From assembly GCA_035506155.1 (NCBI GenBank), contig DATJPX010000115.1, forward strand, positions 1-49,769: a stretch of 49,769 bases of DNA. The letters run 5' to 3'. Positions 16,632-24,936 of the stretch are shown one piece after another. The number at the start of each line of letters is the position of its first letter. The stretch's first letter is position 1. This stretch comes from UBA877 sp035506155. GTDB taxonomy: Bacteria > Chloroflexota > Anaerolineae > Anaerolineales > Villigracilaceae. The translations under genes and the position numbers were made by a program. The notes under the pieces were generated by a model, which made no database searches, was not told where the DNA came from, and worked only from the letters and a program-made list of their open reading frames with translations.

Positions 16632-16713
16632 GCGCTGGTGCTGGAACTGGCAGACAGGCATGCTTGAGGGGCATGTGCCGCAAGGCGTGGGGGTTCAAGT
16701 CCCCCCCAGCGCA
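16632..16713 (+). tRNA. tRNA-Leu (anticodon GAG)
   Basis: An 82-nt class II tRNA. The acceptor arms GCGCTGG and CCAGCGC pair perfectly. There is a D arm with GAACTGGCAGA, an anticodon stem CATGC/GCATG closing the 7-nt loop TTGAGGG (anticodon GAG at 16666-16668), a long variable arm TGCC-GCAA-GGC, and a T arm of five G-C pairs with TTCAAGT. The discriminator is A, and CCA is not encoded. It reads CUC/CUU codons. It has its own promoter and terminator. Confidence 0.96.
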
Positions 16714-16723
16714 CTGGGTAAGG

Positions 16724-16752
16724 ATAGCCGCTAAAAGCGGCTATTTTATTTA
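16724..16752 (+). terminator. Terminator of tRNA-Leu
   Basis: A 9-bp perfect stem (ATAGCCGCT/AGCGGCTAT) with a 3-nt loop is followed by TTTATTT. It begins 10 nt after the tRNA 3' end. Confidence 0.85.
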
Positions 16753-16784
16753 ATCCGATTCGGTCAACGCGTTATATAATAATT

Positions 16785-16886
16785 ATGAGACGAAATATTC
16801 ATTTCGGTTTCGAAAAGGAGGTGAAATCGGCAACCTCTCCGGTCATTTTTGGAAAGTATTGCGTTATTACTTTAGTTAGCATATAA
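16785..16886 (+). CDS. Possible 33-residue leader ORF
   Basis: An ATG 4 nt after a TATAAT box (16775-16780) opens a 33-codon frame ending in TAA at 16884-16886, beginning MRRNIHFGF. It spans an internal AAGGAGGTG (16815-16823) that could pair with ACCTC a little downstream. No homology is recognised and there is no ribosome site, so it may be non-coding leader. Included because it lies in the leader of the amino-acid transporter and parallels leader features before the two sugar-binding-protein genes. Confidence 0.25.
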   Translation: MRRNIHFGFEKEVKSATSPVIFGKYCVITLVSI

Positions 16887-16887
16887 T
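16859..16887 (+). promoter_or_regulatory. Promoter of the amino-acid ABC transporter operon
   Basis: TTGCGT (16859-16864), 17-nt spacer, TATAAT (16882-16887). Expected start near 16894, giving a leader of about 66 nt that ends with AAGGAGGAAGAAG before the ATG at 16960. A second TATAAT at 16775-16780 could be an upstream promoter. Confidence 0.65.
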
Positions 16888-16959
16888 CCGCCGCAACCTA
16901 TATCCATCTCCAGAATGTTTGGAGAAAAACGCCAAAAGTTTCGATCAAGGAGGAAGAAG

Positions 16960-17910
16960 ATGAAAGTAATGCGAGCATTAAGCTTTGTATTATTTGCCGC
17001 GCTCGTCCTGTCGGCCTGCGCGCCGGCAGTTGCGACGACGGTTCCCGCCCCGGTGACGGCCGCTCCCGTGCAGCCGACCGAGGTCCCGACGGCGACTCAG
17101 CCCCCGGCTCCTACGCCCGTTGCCTCGATCCCAGCCGACTCGCTGGCGCAGAAGAACCACCTGCTGATCTGCACTGATTTCCCGTATCCTCCTCAGGAAT
17201 TCTTCGATGAGAACGGCAATCCGCAAGGCTTGGATGTCGAGATCGGCAATGAGATTGCCGTCCGCCTGGGCCTGCAGGTCCAGTACGTCAACAGCGTCTT
17301 CGACACCATCATTGCGGCAGTCACCAGCGGCAAATGCGACATCATCATCTCTGCTCAGAACATCACGGCTGATCGCTCCAAGCAGATCAGCCAGATCCCA
17401 TACTTCAAGGCCGGCCAGTCCATGGTCGCCGCCAAGGGCAATCCCGATAACATCAATACCACCCTCGACCTGTGCGGCAAGGCTGCTGCAGCGGAAAGCG
17501 GTACCACCGAGGCCGATTACCTGCAAGGCACCGGTGATTATGCCGGCAAGGGCCTTTCCAAGGCCTGCACCGATGCTGGTAAACCCGCCATCGACGTCGT
17601 CGTGACCCAGAAGGATACAGACGCCCTCCAGCAGCTCCAGGCTGGCAAGGTGGCGGTCTACTTCGCCGACTCCCCGGTCGCAGCCTATTACACTGTCCAG
17701 CACCCGGATCAGTTCCAGCTGGTTGGTCAGGTCCTCGAGCCCATTAATGAGGGCATCGGCGTCCCGTGCGGACAGGCAGATTGCACCGGCGCGGCCCTGT
17801 CGCCGGTCGGGCAGGCCGTCAAGGCCGCCCTCGACAGCATGATCGCCGACGGCACCTACCTGAAGATCTTGACCAAGTGGAACCTGCAAGATAGTGCAGT
17901 AACTCCGTAA
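16960..17910 (+). CDS. Polar amino-acid ABC transporter, substrate-binding lipoprotein
   Basis: 316 residues: signal peptide with lipobox LSAC, then a Pro/Thr/Ala-rich linker to about residue 45, then a family 3 periplasmic-binding-protein fold. The binding domain shows the typical ICTDFPYPPQEF...GLDVEIGNEIA opening, CDIIISAQNITADRSKQI and DALQQLQAGKVAVYFAD. It would sit outside the membrane and deliver an amino acid to the permease at 18062. The start is the ATG after AAGGAGGAAGAAG; the frame to 16915 only adds an unconvincing basic leader. Four to five cysteines in the mature domain are unusual and may form disulfides. A hairpin follows the stop. Confidence 0.92.
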   Translation: MKVMRALSFVLFAALVLSACAPAVATTVPAPVTAAPVQPTEVPTATQPPAPTPVASIPADSLAQKNHLLICTDFPYPPQEFFDENGNPQGLDVEIGNEIAVRLGLQVQYVNSVFDTIIAAVTSGKCDIIISAQNITADRSKQISQIPYFKAGQSMVAAKGNPDNINTTLDLCGKAAAAESGTTEADYLQGTGDYAGKGLSKACTDAGKPAIDVVVTQKDTDALQQLQAGKVAVYFADSPVAAYYTVQHPDQFQLVGQVLEPINEGIGVPCGQADCTGAALSPVGQAVKAALDSMIADGTYLKILTKWNLQDSAVTP

Positions 17911-17923
17911 TCTGTTTCGAACT

Positions 17924-17963
17924 GAGGGGTGAGCAAATCCTTGCTCACCCCTCTGATTATTTT
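17924..17963 (+). terminator. Intra-operon terminator/attenuator after the binding-protein gene
   Basis: A 13-bp perfect stem (GAGGGGTGAGCAA/TTGCTCACCCCTC) with a 4-nt loop is followed by TGATTATTTT. It lies between the binding-protein gene and its permease gene and should make the first far more abundant. Confidence 0.8.
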
Positions 17964-18061
17964 GAAGGCCTTTTCCTGCTGGATTAATCAGCGCAGGGTT
18001 TCGTTATTTGGGAAGCAATCTTTGCATCAATTGACTCTTCAAGATTATCCGGGAGGCTCGG

Positions 18062-18841
18062 ATGTATCATTTTGATTGGGCCGTTTTCTGGCATTATCTA
18101 TGGCCTGGAACCGCCTTGCAGGACCCGCTTATTCGCGGGGGTTTGATTGCTACGGTTGTTGTCAGCGTAATCGCCCAACTGATGGGCGTGATCCTCGGGT
18201 TGTTCGCCGCCTTGGGGAAGATGTCCAAGTTCAGTCCGCTCCGCTGGCTGGCTGAAGCCTACGTCTGGTATTTCCGCGGTACGCCGCTCCTGGTCCAGAT
18301 GGTCCTGCTTTATTACGGTTTGGGAGTCACGCACATCTACGATTTCCCGAATCTGCACCTCGGCTTGTTGACGATCACCGGGGCCATCCAGGCCGGTACA
18401 CTCGCCCTGGGCATCAATGAAGGCGCCTACATGGCTGAAATCGTCCGGGCCGGGATCGAGGCAGTCGATACCGGACAAATGGAAGCCGCCAAGTCGCTTG
18501 GGATGACTTACGGGCTGGCCATGCGCCGAATCGTCCTCCCGCAGGCCGCCAAGGTCATCATCCCGCCCCTCGGGAATGAATTCAACAATATGATGAAGAC
18601 GACCACCCTGATGGAAGTGATTTCAGCCGGTGAGTTGTTCTTTGGCTTCAATCAGATCAACGCCCGCATCTTTAAGCCGTTCGAGCTCTTCATTGCCCTG
18701 TCCATGTATTATCTGGCGTTGACGACCATCTGGACGGTGATCCAGGCCCGCATCGAAGCGGGATTGGGTGAGCGCAAGGGGACCGCCAAGACCCCAGGCG
18801 TCTTCGACCGCCTCTTCGGTACCAAATTTGGAGCGCACTAA
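18062..18841 (+). CDS. Polar amino-acid ABC transporter permease
   Basis: 259-residue HisM/GlnP-type permease with five to six membrane helices. It has the N-terminal WYFRGTPLLVQMVLLYYG signature of this family and the ATPase-contact EAA loop EAAKSLGMTYGLAMRRIVLPQA near residue 141. GGGAGGCTCGG precedes the ATG. Only one permease gene is present, so it probably works as a homodimer. The stop overlaps the ATPase start by one base (TAATG). Confidence 0.93.
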   Translation: MYHFDWAVFWHYLWPGTALQDPLIRGGLIATVVVSVIAQLMGVILGLFAALGKMSKFSPLRWLAEAYVWYFRGTPLLVQMVLLYYGLGVTHIYDFPNLHLGLLTITGAIQAGTLALGINEGAYMAEIVRAGIEAVDTGQMEAAKSLGMTYGLAMRRIVLPQAAKVIIPPLGNEFNNMMKTTTLMEVISAGELFFGFNQINARIFKPFELFIALSMYYLALTTIWTVIQARIEAGLGERKGTAKTPGVFDRLFGTKFGAH

Positions 18842-19644
18842 TGGCCGAAAAATCCAAACCGACTGCTGCAGCACCCAAGGACGCCTCGATTATCGTCAAG
18901 GCCGAGAAGGTCAATAAATATTTCGGATCCTTGCATGTCCTCAAGGATATCGACCTCGAAGTTCGCAAGAATGAAGTGGTGGTCATCATTGGCCCTTCCG
19001 GGTCCGGGAAGAGCACCCTGTTACGCTGCATCAACCACCTGGAAAAGATCAACAGCGGACACATCTTCGTCAATGGCCGGATGATCGGATATTACGAAAA
19101 GGACGGCAAGTTGATCGAAGAGTCCGAGAAGAACATCGCCGCCCAGCGCGCCGACATCGGGATGGTGTTCCAGCGGTTCAATCTTTTCCCCCACCTGACT
19201 GCCCTCGAGAATATCATCGAAGCCCCCTTGAATGTCCGCAAGATCGCCCGGGAGCAGGCCGAGGAGGATGCCATGCGCCTGCTCGCCCGCGTCGGCCTGG
19301 CGGAAAAACGCGACCAGTATCCGAACCAGCTCTCAGGCGGGCAGCAGCAAAGGATCGCCATCGCCCGGGCGCTGGCGATGAAGCCCAACCTGATGTTGTT
19401 CGACGAACCCACCTCCGCCCTCGACCCGGAAATGATCGGCGAGGTGTTGAGCGTGATGGAAGAACTGGCCAAGGAGATCACCATGATCGTCGTCTCCCAC
19501 GAAATGGGATTCGCCCGGGCTGCAGCCGACCGCATCCTTTTCGTGGATGAAGGCATGATCATCGAGGATACAACACCAGACGAGCTGTTCACCAATCCGC
19601 GCGAAGAACGCACGAAGGTCTTCCTGAGCAAGATCCTGAACTGA
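18841..19644 (+). CDS. Polar amino-acid ABC transporter ATP-binding protein
   Basis: 267-residue ATPase of the GlnQ/HisP family: Walker A GPSGSGKST near residue 51, Q-loop VFQRFNLFPH, signature LSGGQQQR, Walker B LMLFDEPTSALDPE and the switch VVSHEMGFAR. About 20 extra residues rich in Lys/Ala precede the usual N-terminus. An insertion after the first strand pair (GYYEKDGKLIEESEKNI) is a family variant. It powers uptake through the permease encoded immediately upstream, with which it is translationally coupled. Confidence 0.95.
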   Translation: MAEKSKPTAAAPKDASIIVKAEKVNKYFGSLHVLKDIDLEVRKNEVVVIIGPSGSGKSTLLRCINHLEKINSGHIFVNGRMIGYYEKDGKLIEESEKNIAAQRADIGMVFQRFNLFPHLTALENIIEAPLNVRKIAREQAEEDAMRLLARVGLAEKRDQYPNQLSGGQQQRIAIARALAMKPNLMLFDEPTSALDPEMIGEVLSVMEELAKEITMIVVSHEMGFARAAADRILFVDEGMIIEDTTPDELFTNPREERTKVFLSKILN

Positions 19645-19673
19645 GCCGGCCCTGGTTTTCCTTGAAGAGATGG

Positions 19674-19699
19674 AATAGCGGTGAAAACCGCTATTTCGT
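19674..19699 (+). terminator. Terminator of the amino-acid ABC transporter operon
   Basis: A 9-bp stem (AATAGCGGT/ACCGCTATT) capped by a GAAA tetraloop is followed by TCGTTT. The next TATAAT (19701-19706) begins right after it and may be the -10 of nnr. Confidence 0.75.
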
Positions 19700-19749
19700 T
19701 TATAATCTTCCGCAGATGAATTTTTAGGATCATGTTTGGAGGTAACCCC

Positions 19750-21387
19750 ATGAAACTGGTCACAATACCACAGATGCGCTCGATCGAGCAGGAAGCCGAC
19801 GGCTCCGGATTGAGTTACGAGAAAATGATGGAAAACGCCGGCTACAATCTCTCGCGGGAAGTCCTCAAGCTGGCATATGCCCAGGACGATGAAGAAGAGA
19901 TCCAGGTGATTGGGCTGGTCGGACCGGGCAACAACGGCGGCGATACGCTGATGGCGCTGACCCGATTGGCCGAAAAAGGCTGGACGGCGCGCGCCTATCT
20001 CATCCACCGAAAACCCGGCAACGATCCGCTCGTCAAACGCCTCGAGGAAGCCGATGGGGAGGTCTATCTTGCCGAGAAGGATGCGGATTCCCAGCAGCTT
20101 CAGTCATTCATCGAGGCTGCGGACGTCCTTCTGGACGGCGTACTCGGGACCGGTTTCAAGCTGCCGCTGAAAGACGATATCGGCGCCGCCCTGGCAGCCG
20201 TCCAGGGGATCATTGCCGGGATGGAGTGGCCCCCCTACATCGTTGCGGTCGACTGCCCCTCGGGCGTGGATTGCGACAGCGGGGAAGCTGCTGCCCAGAC
20301 GATCCCTGCCGACGCGACCGTCACGATGGCAGCTGTCAAGCAGGGATTGCTCAAGCTGCCTGCCTACGACCTGGCTGGCGAATTGCGCGTCGTGGAAATT
20401 GGCCGCCTGGATGATTTGAAATCCTGGCAGGCGATAAAGAATGAAGTGGCGGATGCAGACCTGATTGCGTCCCTGCTACCACCCCGTCTGACCGATGCCC
20501 ACAAAGGTACATTCGGGACTGCCCTGATTGCGGCCGGATCCGTCAACTACACGGGCGCCGCCCTGCTCGCCGGAAAAGCCGCCTATCGGATTGGGGCCGG
20601 CCTGGTCACCCTGGCGATCCCCACCCTCCTGCATTCCGCGCTGGCGGGACAATTTCCCGAGGCGACTTGGGTGCTCCTGCCTCATGAGATGGGGGTGATC
20701 GCCTCCGGAGCGGCGGACGTGCTCCTGAAGAATCTCGAGCGCGCCACGGCTTTGCTGATCGGTCCCGGCATGGGACTGGAAGATACTTCGAAGGAGTTCA
20801 TCGCCAACCTGCTCGGCTCGGCCTCCACCAGGCAGGCCCATGGGCGGATGGGCTTCGTCAAGAGCCAGGGGGACGAACCGGATCAAAAGTCGGCCTCCCT
20901 TCCGCCAATGGTCGTCGATGCGGATGGGCTGAAGCTGCTCGCCAAGCTTCCGGATTGGCCCAAACTCCTGCCTGCGCCGGCCATCCTAACCCCGCACCCC
21001 GGAGAGATGGCCGTCCTGACGGGCCTCGAAACCGAGGCGATCCAGAAAGACCGCCTGAACATCGCCGGGAAGTATGCCCGGGAGTGGGGCCATGTCGTCG
21101 TCCTGAAGGGGGCCTTTACGGTCGTCGCCGCGCCGGACGGACGGACGACCACCATTCCGCTGGCGACGCCGGCCCTGGCGCGCGCCGGAACCGGGGACGT
21201 CCTGGCTGGATTGATTGCCGGATTGCGTGCCCAAGGTGTGGACGCTTACGACACAGCCCGCTCCGCGGCCTGGATCCATGCCCAGGCCGGTCTCACGGCT
21301 GCGGAATCGGTCGGCAGCCTCGCCTCGGTTTTGGCGGGCGACGTCCTGAGCGCCGTCGCTTACGTGCTTTCTGAACTGGAAAAATAG
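19750..21387 (+). CDS. nnr: Bifunctional NAD(P)H-hydrate repair enzyme Nnr
   Basis: 545-residue fusion. The N-terminal half is the NAD(P)HX epimerase (YjeF_N: MRSIEQEADG, ENAGYNLSRE, GPGNNGGDTLMALTRL). The C-terminal half is the ADP-dependent (S)-NAD(P)HX dehydratase (carbohydrate kinase-like: NYTGAALLAGKAAYRIGAGL, TPHPGEMAVLTG, ARAGTGDVLAGLIAGL). Together they repair hydrated nicotinamide cofactors. A loop of about 25 residues in the dehydratase half (near 362-385) looks like an insertion. GGAGGT lies 7 nt before the ATG at 19750, so the ATG at 19732 is not used. It ends at a strong bidirectional terminator. Confidence 0.95.
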   Translation: MKLVTIPQMRSIEQEADGSGLSYEKMMENAGYNLSREVLKLAYAQDDEEEIQVIGLVGPGNNGGDTLMALTRLAEKGWTARAYLIHRKPGNDPLVKRLEEADGEVYLAEKDADSQQLQSFIEAADVLLDGVLGTGFKLPLKDDIGAALAAVQGIIAGMEWPPYIVAVDCPSGVDCDSGEAAAQTIPADATVTMAAVKQGLLKLPAYDLAGELRVVEIGRLDDLKSWQAIKNEVADADLIASLLPPRLTDAHKGTFGTALIAAGSVNYTGAALLAGKAAYRIGAGLVTLAIPTLLHSALAGQFPEATWVLLPHEMGVIASGAADVLLKNLERATALLIGPGMGLEDTSKEFIANLLGSASTRQAHGRMGFVKSQGDEPDQKSASLPPMVVDADGLKLLAKLPDWPKLLPAPAILTPHPGEMAVLTGLETEAIQKDRLNIAGKYAREWGHVVVLKGAFTVVAAPDGRTTTIPLATPALARAGTGDVLAGLIAGLRAQGVDAYDTARSAAWIHAQAGLTAAESVGSLASVLAGDVLSAVAYVLSELEK

Positions 21388-21411
21388 AGTCTTCTCCCCA
21401 CTCTCTGAAAG

Positions 21412-21450
21412 AGTCGGCGCTTTTGTAAAGAAAGTGCCGACTTGCTTTAT
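21412..21450. terminator. Bidirectional terminator between nnr and arfB
   Basis: A 12-bp stem with one G-T pair (AGTCGGCGCTTT/AAAGTGCCGACT) around a 7-nt loop sits between the two convergent stops, with T-rich sequence on the plus-strand side. Confidence 0.75.
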
Positions 21451-21872
21451 TCCTCCCGTCCACCCCCGGATTGGCGTGTGCGTTTTATTTGGCCGCGTTT
21501 CTTCTTCGCCTCGATGCGCTTCGCTTTTGCACTCGCACTCGGACGGGTCGGACGCCGTTTCTTTGGTCGGACGGCGGCTTTGCGGATGAGCTCGACCAGA
21601 CGGCCTTGGGCATCCACCCGGTTTTTCTCCTGCGTCCGATAGCGCTTTGCTTCGATCACCAAGAGACCATCCCGCGACATGCGATAGCCTGCCAGCTTTA
21701 CCAGGCGTTCCTTCACATCTGCGGGCAGGCGCCTCGACCGGGCAACGTCAAACCGCAGCTGTACTGCAGTGGCCACTTTGTTGACATTCTGGCCTCCGGG
21801 GCCGGAAGAGCGAATGAAGTCGTAGACCAGGTCGCTTTCATCGATCGAAATGGATGAGGTGATTTGAAGCAT
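21447..21872 (-). CDS. arfB: Alternative ribosome-rescue factor ArfB (YaeJ)
   Basis: 141-residue class I release-factor-like protein. The catalytic loop is SSGPGGQNVNK (GGQ near residue 27), and the C-terminal 35 residues are very rich in Lys and Arg, the tail that enters the mRNA channel of stalled ribosomes. The anticodon-recognition domains of true release factors are absent, as in ArfB. Two in-frame ATGs compete: 21876-21878 and 21870-21872. The second is chosen because TAAAAT (21879-21884) ends exactly 6 nt before it and there is no Shine-Dalgarno sequence, which points to a leaderless message. Confidence 0.92.
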   Translation of the reverse strand: MLQITSSISIDESDLVYDFIRSSGPGGQNVNKVATAVQLRFDVARSRRLPADVKERLVKLAGYRMSRDGLLVIEAKRYRTQEKNRVDAQGRLVELIRKAAVRPKKRRPTRPSASAKAKRIEAKKKRGQIKRTRQSGGGREE

Positions 21873-21904
21873 GCCCATATTTTACCCCCGGGTTTGTTGG
21901 GAAA

Positions 21905-21939
21905 GAAAAGCCACGCACCTTCATGATGCGTGGCTTTTC
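21905..21939 (-). terminator. Terminator after korAB
   Basis: A 13-bp perfect stem (GAAAAGCCACGCA/TGCGTGGCTTTTC) with a 9-nt loop lies just downstream of the korB stop and is followed on the minus strand by T-rich sequence. Confidence 0.85.
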
Positions 21940-21947
21940 ATGGTTTT

Positions 21948-22994
21948 CTAGAACATCAGCGAATTGATCTTTTTGATCGTCTCGGGAGCCGGTCGCAGGT
22001 CTGCCTGTTCCAGCCGGTTCAGCGGCTTGTCGACCAGGTTATAAACGTCCGTCAGGGCGGGCTTTTCGGTATCGATGTAAATCAGGCCGGTCACCATCCA
22101 GTTGTTCTTTTGGGCTTCTTCGATCATCTGGAAGGCCTTGGCGCGGCTGGTGGGATCGTAATCCTTCTCCAGCTTCTTCAGGACCACCGTCGAGCCGTCG
22201 TGCATGGTGACCTCCCGGACTGCGCCTTCGGGGAACTCGCCGTCAAGGATGATCTCTGCCAGCTTCGGTGTATACATGATCTCGTGAAGCGGCGCTTCGT
22301 GATCCTTGCCCCAGGTATAGGAGTGGAAGGCGTTTTCCTGGTTGTTGAAGGTTACGCACGGGCTGATGATGTCGAGCACGGCGATCCCGTGGTGGCTGAA
22401 GGCGGCTTTGATCAGTTCCTTGACCTGTTTGGCATCCCCGGCGAACGAACGGGCCACGAAGGTGGCATTGGCGGCCAGCGCTTCCATGCAGATATCCACT
22501 GGCATGTACTGGTTGGTGCCCTGGTGTTTCAGATTCAAGCCGACTTCGGCGGTGGCGGAGAACTGGCCCTTTGTCAGGCCGTAGACGCCGTTATTCTCGA
22601 CGATGTAGACGATCGGGGCGTTGCGGCGGACCATGTGTTTGAATCCGCCCATGCCGATGGATGCGGTGTCGCCATCGCCGGAAATTCCGATGGCATGAAC
22701 CGAAGTGTCAGCGAAGATTGCCCCGGTTGCCAGGTTCGACATCCGGCCATGCAGACCATTGAAACCGAATGAACGGTTCAGGAAGTAGGTCGGGCTTTTC
22801 GACGAGCAGCCGATCCCACTGAACTTCACGACCTCTTCCGGGATGACGTCGAGTTCGTAGCAGGCGGCAATGATCTGGCTGGCGATCGAATTATGTCCGC
22901 AGCCCTGGCAAAGTGTGCTGGGTAGGCCGCGGTAATCATTTTTGGTAAGACCGGCCTTGTTGGTCTGGCCGGCGACGACAGCAGGCGTAGTCAT
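21948..22994 (-). CDS. korB: 2-oxoacid:ferredoxin oxidoreductase, beta subunit
   Basis: 348-residue thiamine-diphosphate subunit. It has CQGCGHNS near the N-terminus, GIGCSSKSPTYF, the ThDP/Mg motif GDGDTASIGMGG with ENNGVYGLTKGQ, and a further cysteine in ISPCVTFNN; these four cysteines match the 4Fe-4S ligands of two-subunit KorAB/Sto-type enzymes. It decarboxylates 2-oxoacids such as 2-oxoglutarate or pyruvate with CoA, reducing ferredoxin. The start is the ATG at 22994, 1 nt after the alpha-subunit stop, with AGGAG upstream; the longer frame overlaps korA. Confidence 0.94.
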   Translation of the reverse strand: MTTPAVVAGQTNKAGLTKNDYRGLPSTLCQGCGHNSIASQIIAACYELDVIPEEVVKFSGIGCSSKSPTYFLNRSFGFNGLHGRMSNLATGAIFADTSVHAIGISGDGDTASIGMGGFKHMVRRNAPIVYIVENNGVYGLTKGQFSATAEVGLNLKHQGTNQYMPVDICMEALAANATFVARSFAGDAKQVKELIKAAFSHHGIAVLDIISPCVTFNNQENAFHSYTWGKDHEAPLHEIMYTPKLAEIILDGEFPEGAVREVTMHDGSTVVLKKLEKDYDPTSRAKAFQMIEEAQKNNWMVTGLIYIDTEKPALTDVYNLVDKPLNRLEQADLRPAPETIKKINSLMF

Positions 22995-22995
22995 G

Positions 22996-24792
22996 TTATT
23001 TATTCTCCTGGGCAAGGATGGTTTCCTTGACCCACTTGGCGGTCAATGGCATGCCATCCGTATGTGCGACGGAGCGAAACTTGTTGGCATGGTCAGGCAG
23101 GACCGCGCTGAGGATCTGGCGGAGCTGGCCGTCCCGATTCGCCTCGACGATGTACAGGCGATCGTGTTTTTTGATGAAGTCCTGGGCTTCCCTGGTGCAG
23201 GGCAGGGCGCGCAGGCGCATAAAGTCGCTTTTCGGGCCCTTTTCCTGGGCGAGTAAAGCCTGGGCTTCTTTCACTGCGGCTTCGGTCGATCCAAAGGCGA
23301 TGATCCCGATAGTGGCGCCCTTGGCCTGTGAAATGACCGGCTTCGGGACCAGGGTCCGAGCAGTATCATATTTCTTTTTCAGCCGGGCCATGTTGGCTTC
23401 CCAGGGCTTGGCATCCTCGGTATAACGGGCGTTTTCGTCGTGGCCGGTACCCCGGGTGAAGTACGCTGCGGCCGGATGCCTGTTGCCGGTCACGGTTCGA
23501 TAGGGGATGCCGTCCCCGTCGACGTCCTTGTAGCGGCTCCAGCCGTTATTCAATTTTTCGAGATCGGCTTCCCATAATATCTTCCCCCGATCCATGGGGG
23601 CATCGGGATATTCGAAGGGTTTCGTCATCCACTGGTTCATACCGAGGTCGAGATCGCTGAGGACGAAGACAGGCGCCTGCAGGCGTTCGGCCAGATCGAA
23701 GGCCTTCCAGCCGAATTCGAAGCATTCCTGCACCGATCCTGGCAGCAGGATGACGTTTTGGGTATCCCCGTGGCCGAGGAAGTAGACTTCGGTCAGATCG
23801 CCCTGGGCAGTGCGGGTGGGCAGGCCGGTGCTAGGCCCGATCCGTTGGACGTCCCAGACGACCACGGGAATCTCGGCCTGGTACGCCAGGCCGGCGTATT
23901 CGGTCATCAGGCTGATCCCCGGGCCGGATGTGGACGTCATGGCCCGCAGACCCGACCAGCCGGCCCCGACGGCCATGCCGATGGCGGCAATTTCGTCCTC
24001 GGCCTGCAGAACGGCATACGTTTGTTTTCCTTCCGAGGTCTTCCGAAGCTGGGGCAGGTAGACGTTCAGGGATTCGGCCAGGGAGGAAGCCGGTGTGATC
24101 GGATACCAAGCTGCGAATTGCACGCCGCCGTAGATCGCCCCGAGGGCGGCGGCGGTATTCCCGTCCGTCATGATGTAACCGGAGGTCCCATCCATTTGCT
24201 TGATCCAATAGGGATCCTTTTTGACCAGGTTCTGGGCGGCCCAATCGAATCCGGCCTGGATGGTGGAAAAGTTGGAGTCCACAGCCTGGGCTTTGCCTTT
24301 GAAATGAAAATCGAGGGCCGATTTGATGGCTTCCGGGTCGATCCCGAGCATTTGGGCCAGGACACCGACATAGACCATGTTGGCAATGTAATCCCGCAAT
24401 GCCGGCGAGACGTTCGCGGCTTTCGCCAGCGCCTTGATCGGCATCGGGTAGACCGAGATATCTTTCCGGTCGATGGGCAGTTTGATGTCGTCGGCATAGA
24501 AGAAAACGCCGCCGGAGGATACGGCTGCCAAGTCACGGGCGAAGGAGGACGGATTGATCGCCACGACGACCTCCTGCTCATCCCGGCGCGCCAGGAAGCC
24601 GTCCTTGCTCAGGCGGATGGTGTACCAGGTTGGCAGGCCTTGGATGTTGGATGGGAAAAGGTTTTTCCCGGAGATGGGGATCCCCATTTTGAACAGGGCT
24701 CGCAACAAGGTCACATTGGCGGTTTGTGAGCCAGATCCGTTGACCGTTGCGATCGTGATGGAAAAGTCGTTGATGATCTTCTTTGAACTCAT
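22996..24792 (-). CDS. korA: 2-oxoacid:ferredoxin oxidoreductase, fused gamma-alpha subunit
   Basis: 598 residues. The first 190 form the gamma (CoA-binding) domain (GSGSQTANVTLLRALFKMGI, FPSNIQGLPTWYTIR); the rest is the alpha pyrimidine-binding part (GNTAAALGAIYGGVQFAAWYPITPASSLAE, then TSTSGPGISLMTEYAG). This gamma-alpha fusion is characteristic of two-subunit enzymes paired with KorB. Substrate could be 2-oxoglutarate, pyruvate or a branched oxoacid; YPITPASS is shared by all. GTTAGGAGCAATC precedes the ATG and a good promoter lies 50-78 nt upstream. Confidence 0.94.
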   Translation of the reverse strand: MSSKKIINDFSITIATVNGSGSQTANVTLLRALFKMGIPISGKNLFPSNIQGLPTWYTIRLSKDGFLARRDEQEVVVAINPSSFARDLAAVSSGGVFFYADDIKLPIDRKDISVYPMPIKALAKAANVSPALRDYIANMVYVGVLAQMLGIDPEAIKSALDFHFKGKAQAVDSNFSTIQAGFDWAAQNLVKKDPYWIKQMDGTSGYIMTDGNTAAALGAIYGGVQFAAWYPITPASSLAESLNVYLPQLRKTSEGKQTYAVLQAEDEIAAIGMAVGAGWSGLRAMTSTSGPGISLMTEYAGLAYQAEIPVVVWDVQRIGPSTGLPTRTAQGDLTEVYFLGHGDTQNVILLPGSVQECFEFGWKAFDLAERLQAPVFVLSDLDLGMNQWMTKPFEYPDAPMDRGKILWEADLEKLNNGWSRYKDVDGDGIPYRTVTGNRHPAAAYFTRGTGHDENARYTEDAKPWEANMARLKKKYDTARTLVPKPVISQAKGATIGIIAFGSTEAAVKEAQALLAQEKGPKSDFMRLRALPCTREAQDFIKKHDRLYIVEANRDGQLRQILSAVLPDHANKFRSVAHTDGMPLTAKWVKETILAQENK

Positions 24793-24841
24793 GATTGCTC
24801 CTAACCATTAGATGTTTAATTTGACAAAAAGAGGCGGAAAG

Positions 24842-24870
24842 ATGATAAATCAAAGCCTCTTCCGGGTCAA
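24842..24870 (-). promoter_or_regulatory. Promoter of korAB
   Basis: On the minus strand: TTGACC (24865-24870), 17-nt spacer, TATCAT (24842-24847). Predicted start near 24835, leaving a leader of about 43 nt to the korA ATG. Confidence 0.65.
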
Positions 24871-24877
24871 GGGGAAA

Positions 24878-24913
24878 TCGAACGAGCGAAACCAGTTGGT
24901 CTCGCTCGTTCGA
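24878..24913 (-). terminator. Terminator of the XylFGH-like operon
   Basis: A perfect 12-bp stem (TCGAACGAGCGA/TCGCTCGTTCGA) lies 24 nt after the permease stop. The following minus-strand sequence (ATTTCCCC) is only moderately T-rich, so efficiency is uncertain. Confidence 0.6.
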
Positions 24914-24936
24914 AAAGTGGAGCTTGCAAACCGATT

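Noticed and set aside
24833..24865. Second hairpin (AAGAGGC/GCCTCTT) as a terminator after the XylH-like gene
   Set aside because: It overlaps the korA promoter boxes (24842-24870) and has only a 7-bp stem with a 19-nt loop; the 12-bp hairpin at 24878-24913 is the better terminator.
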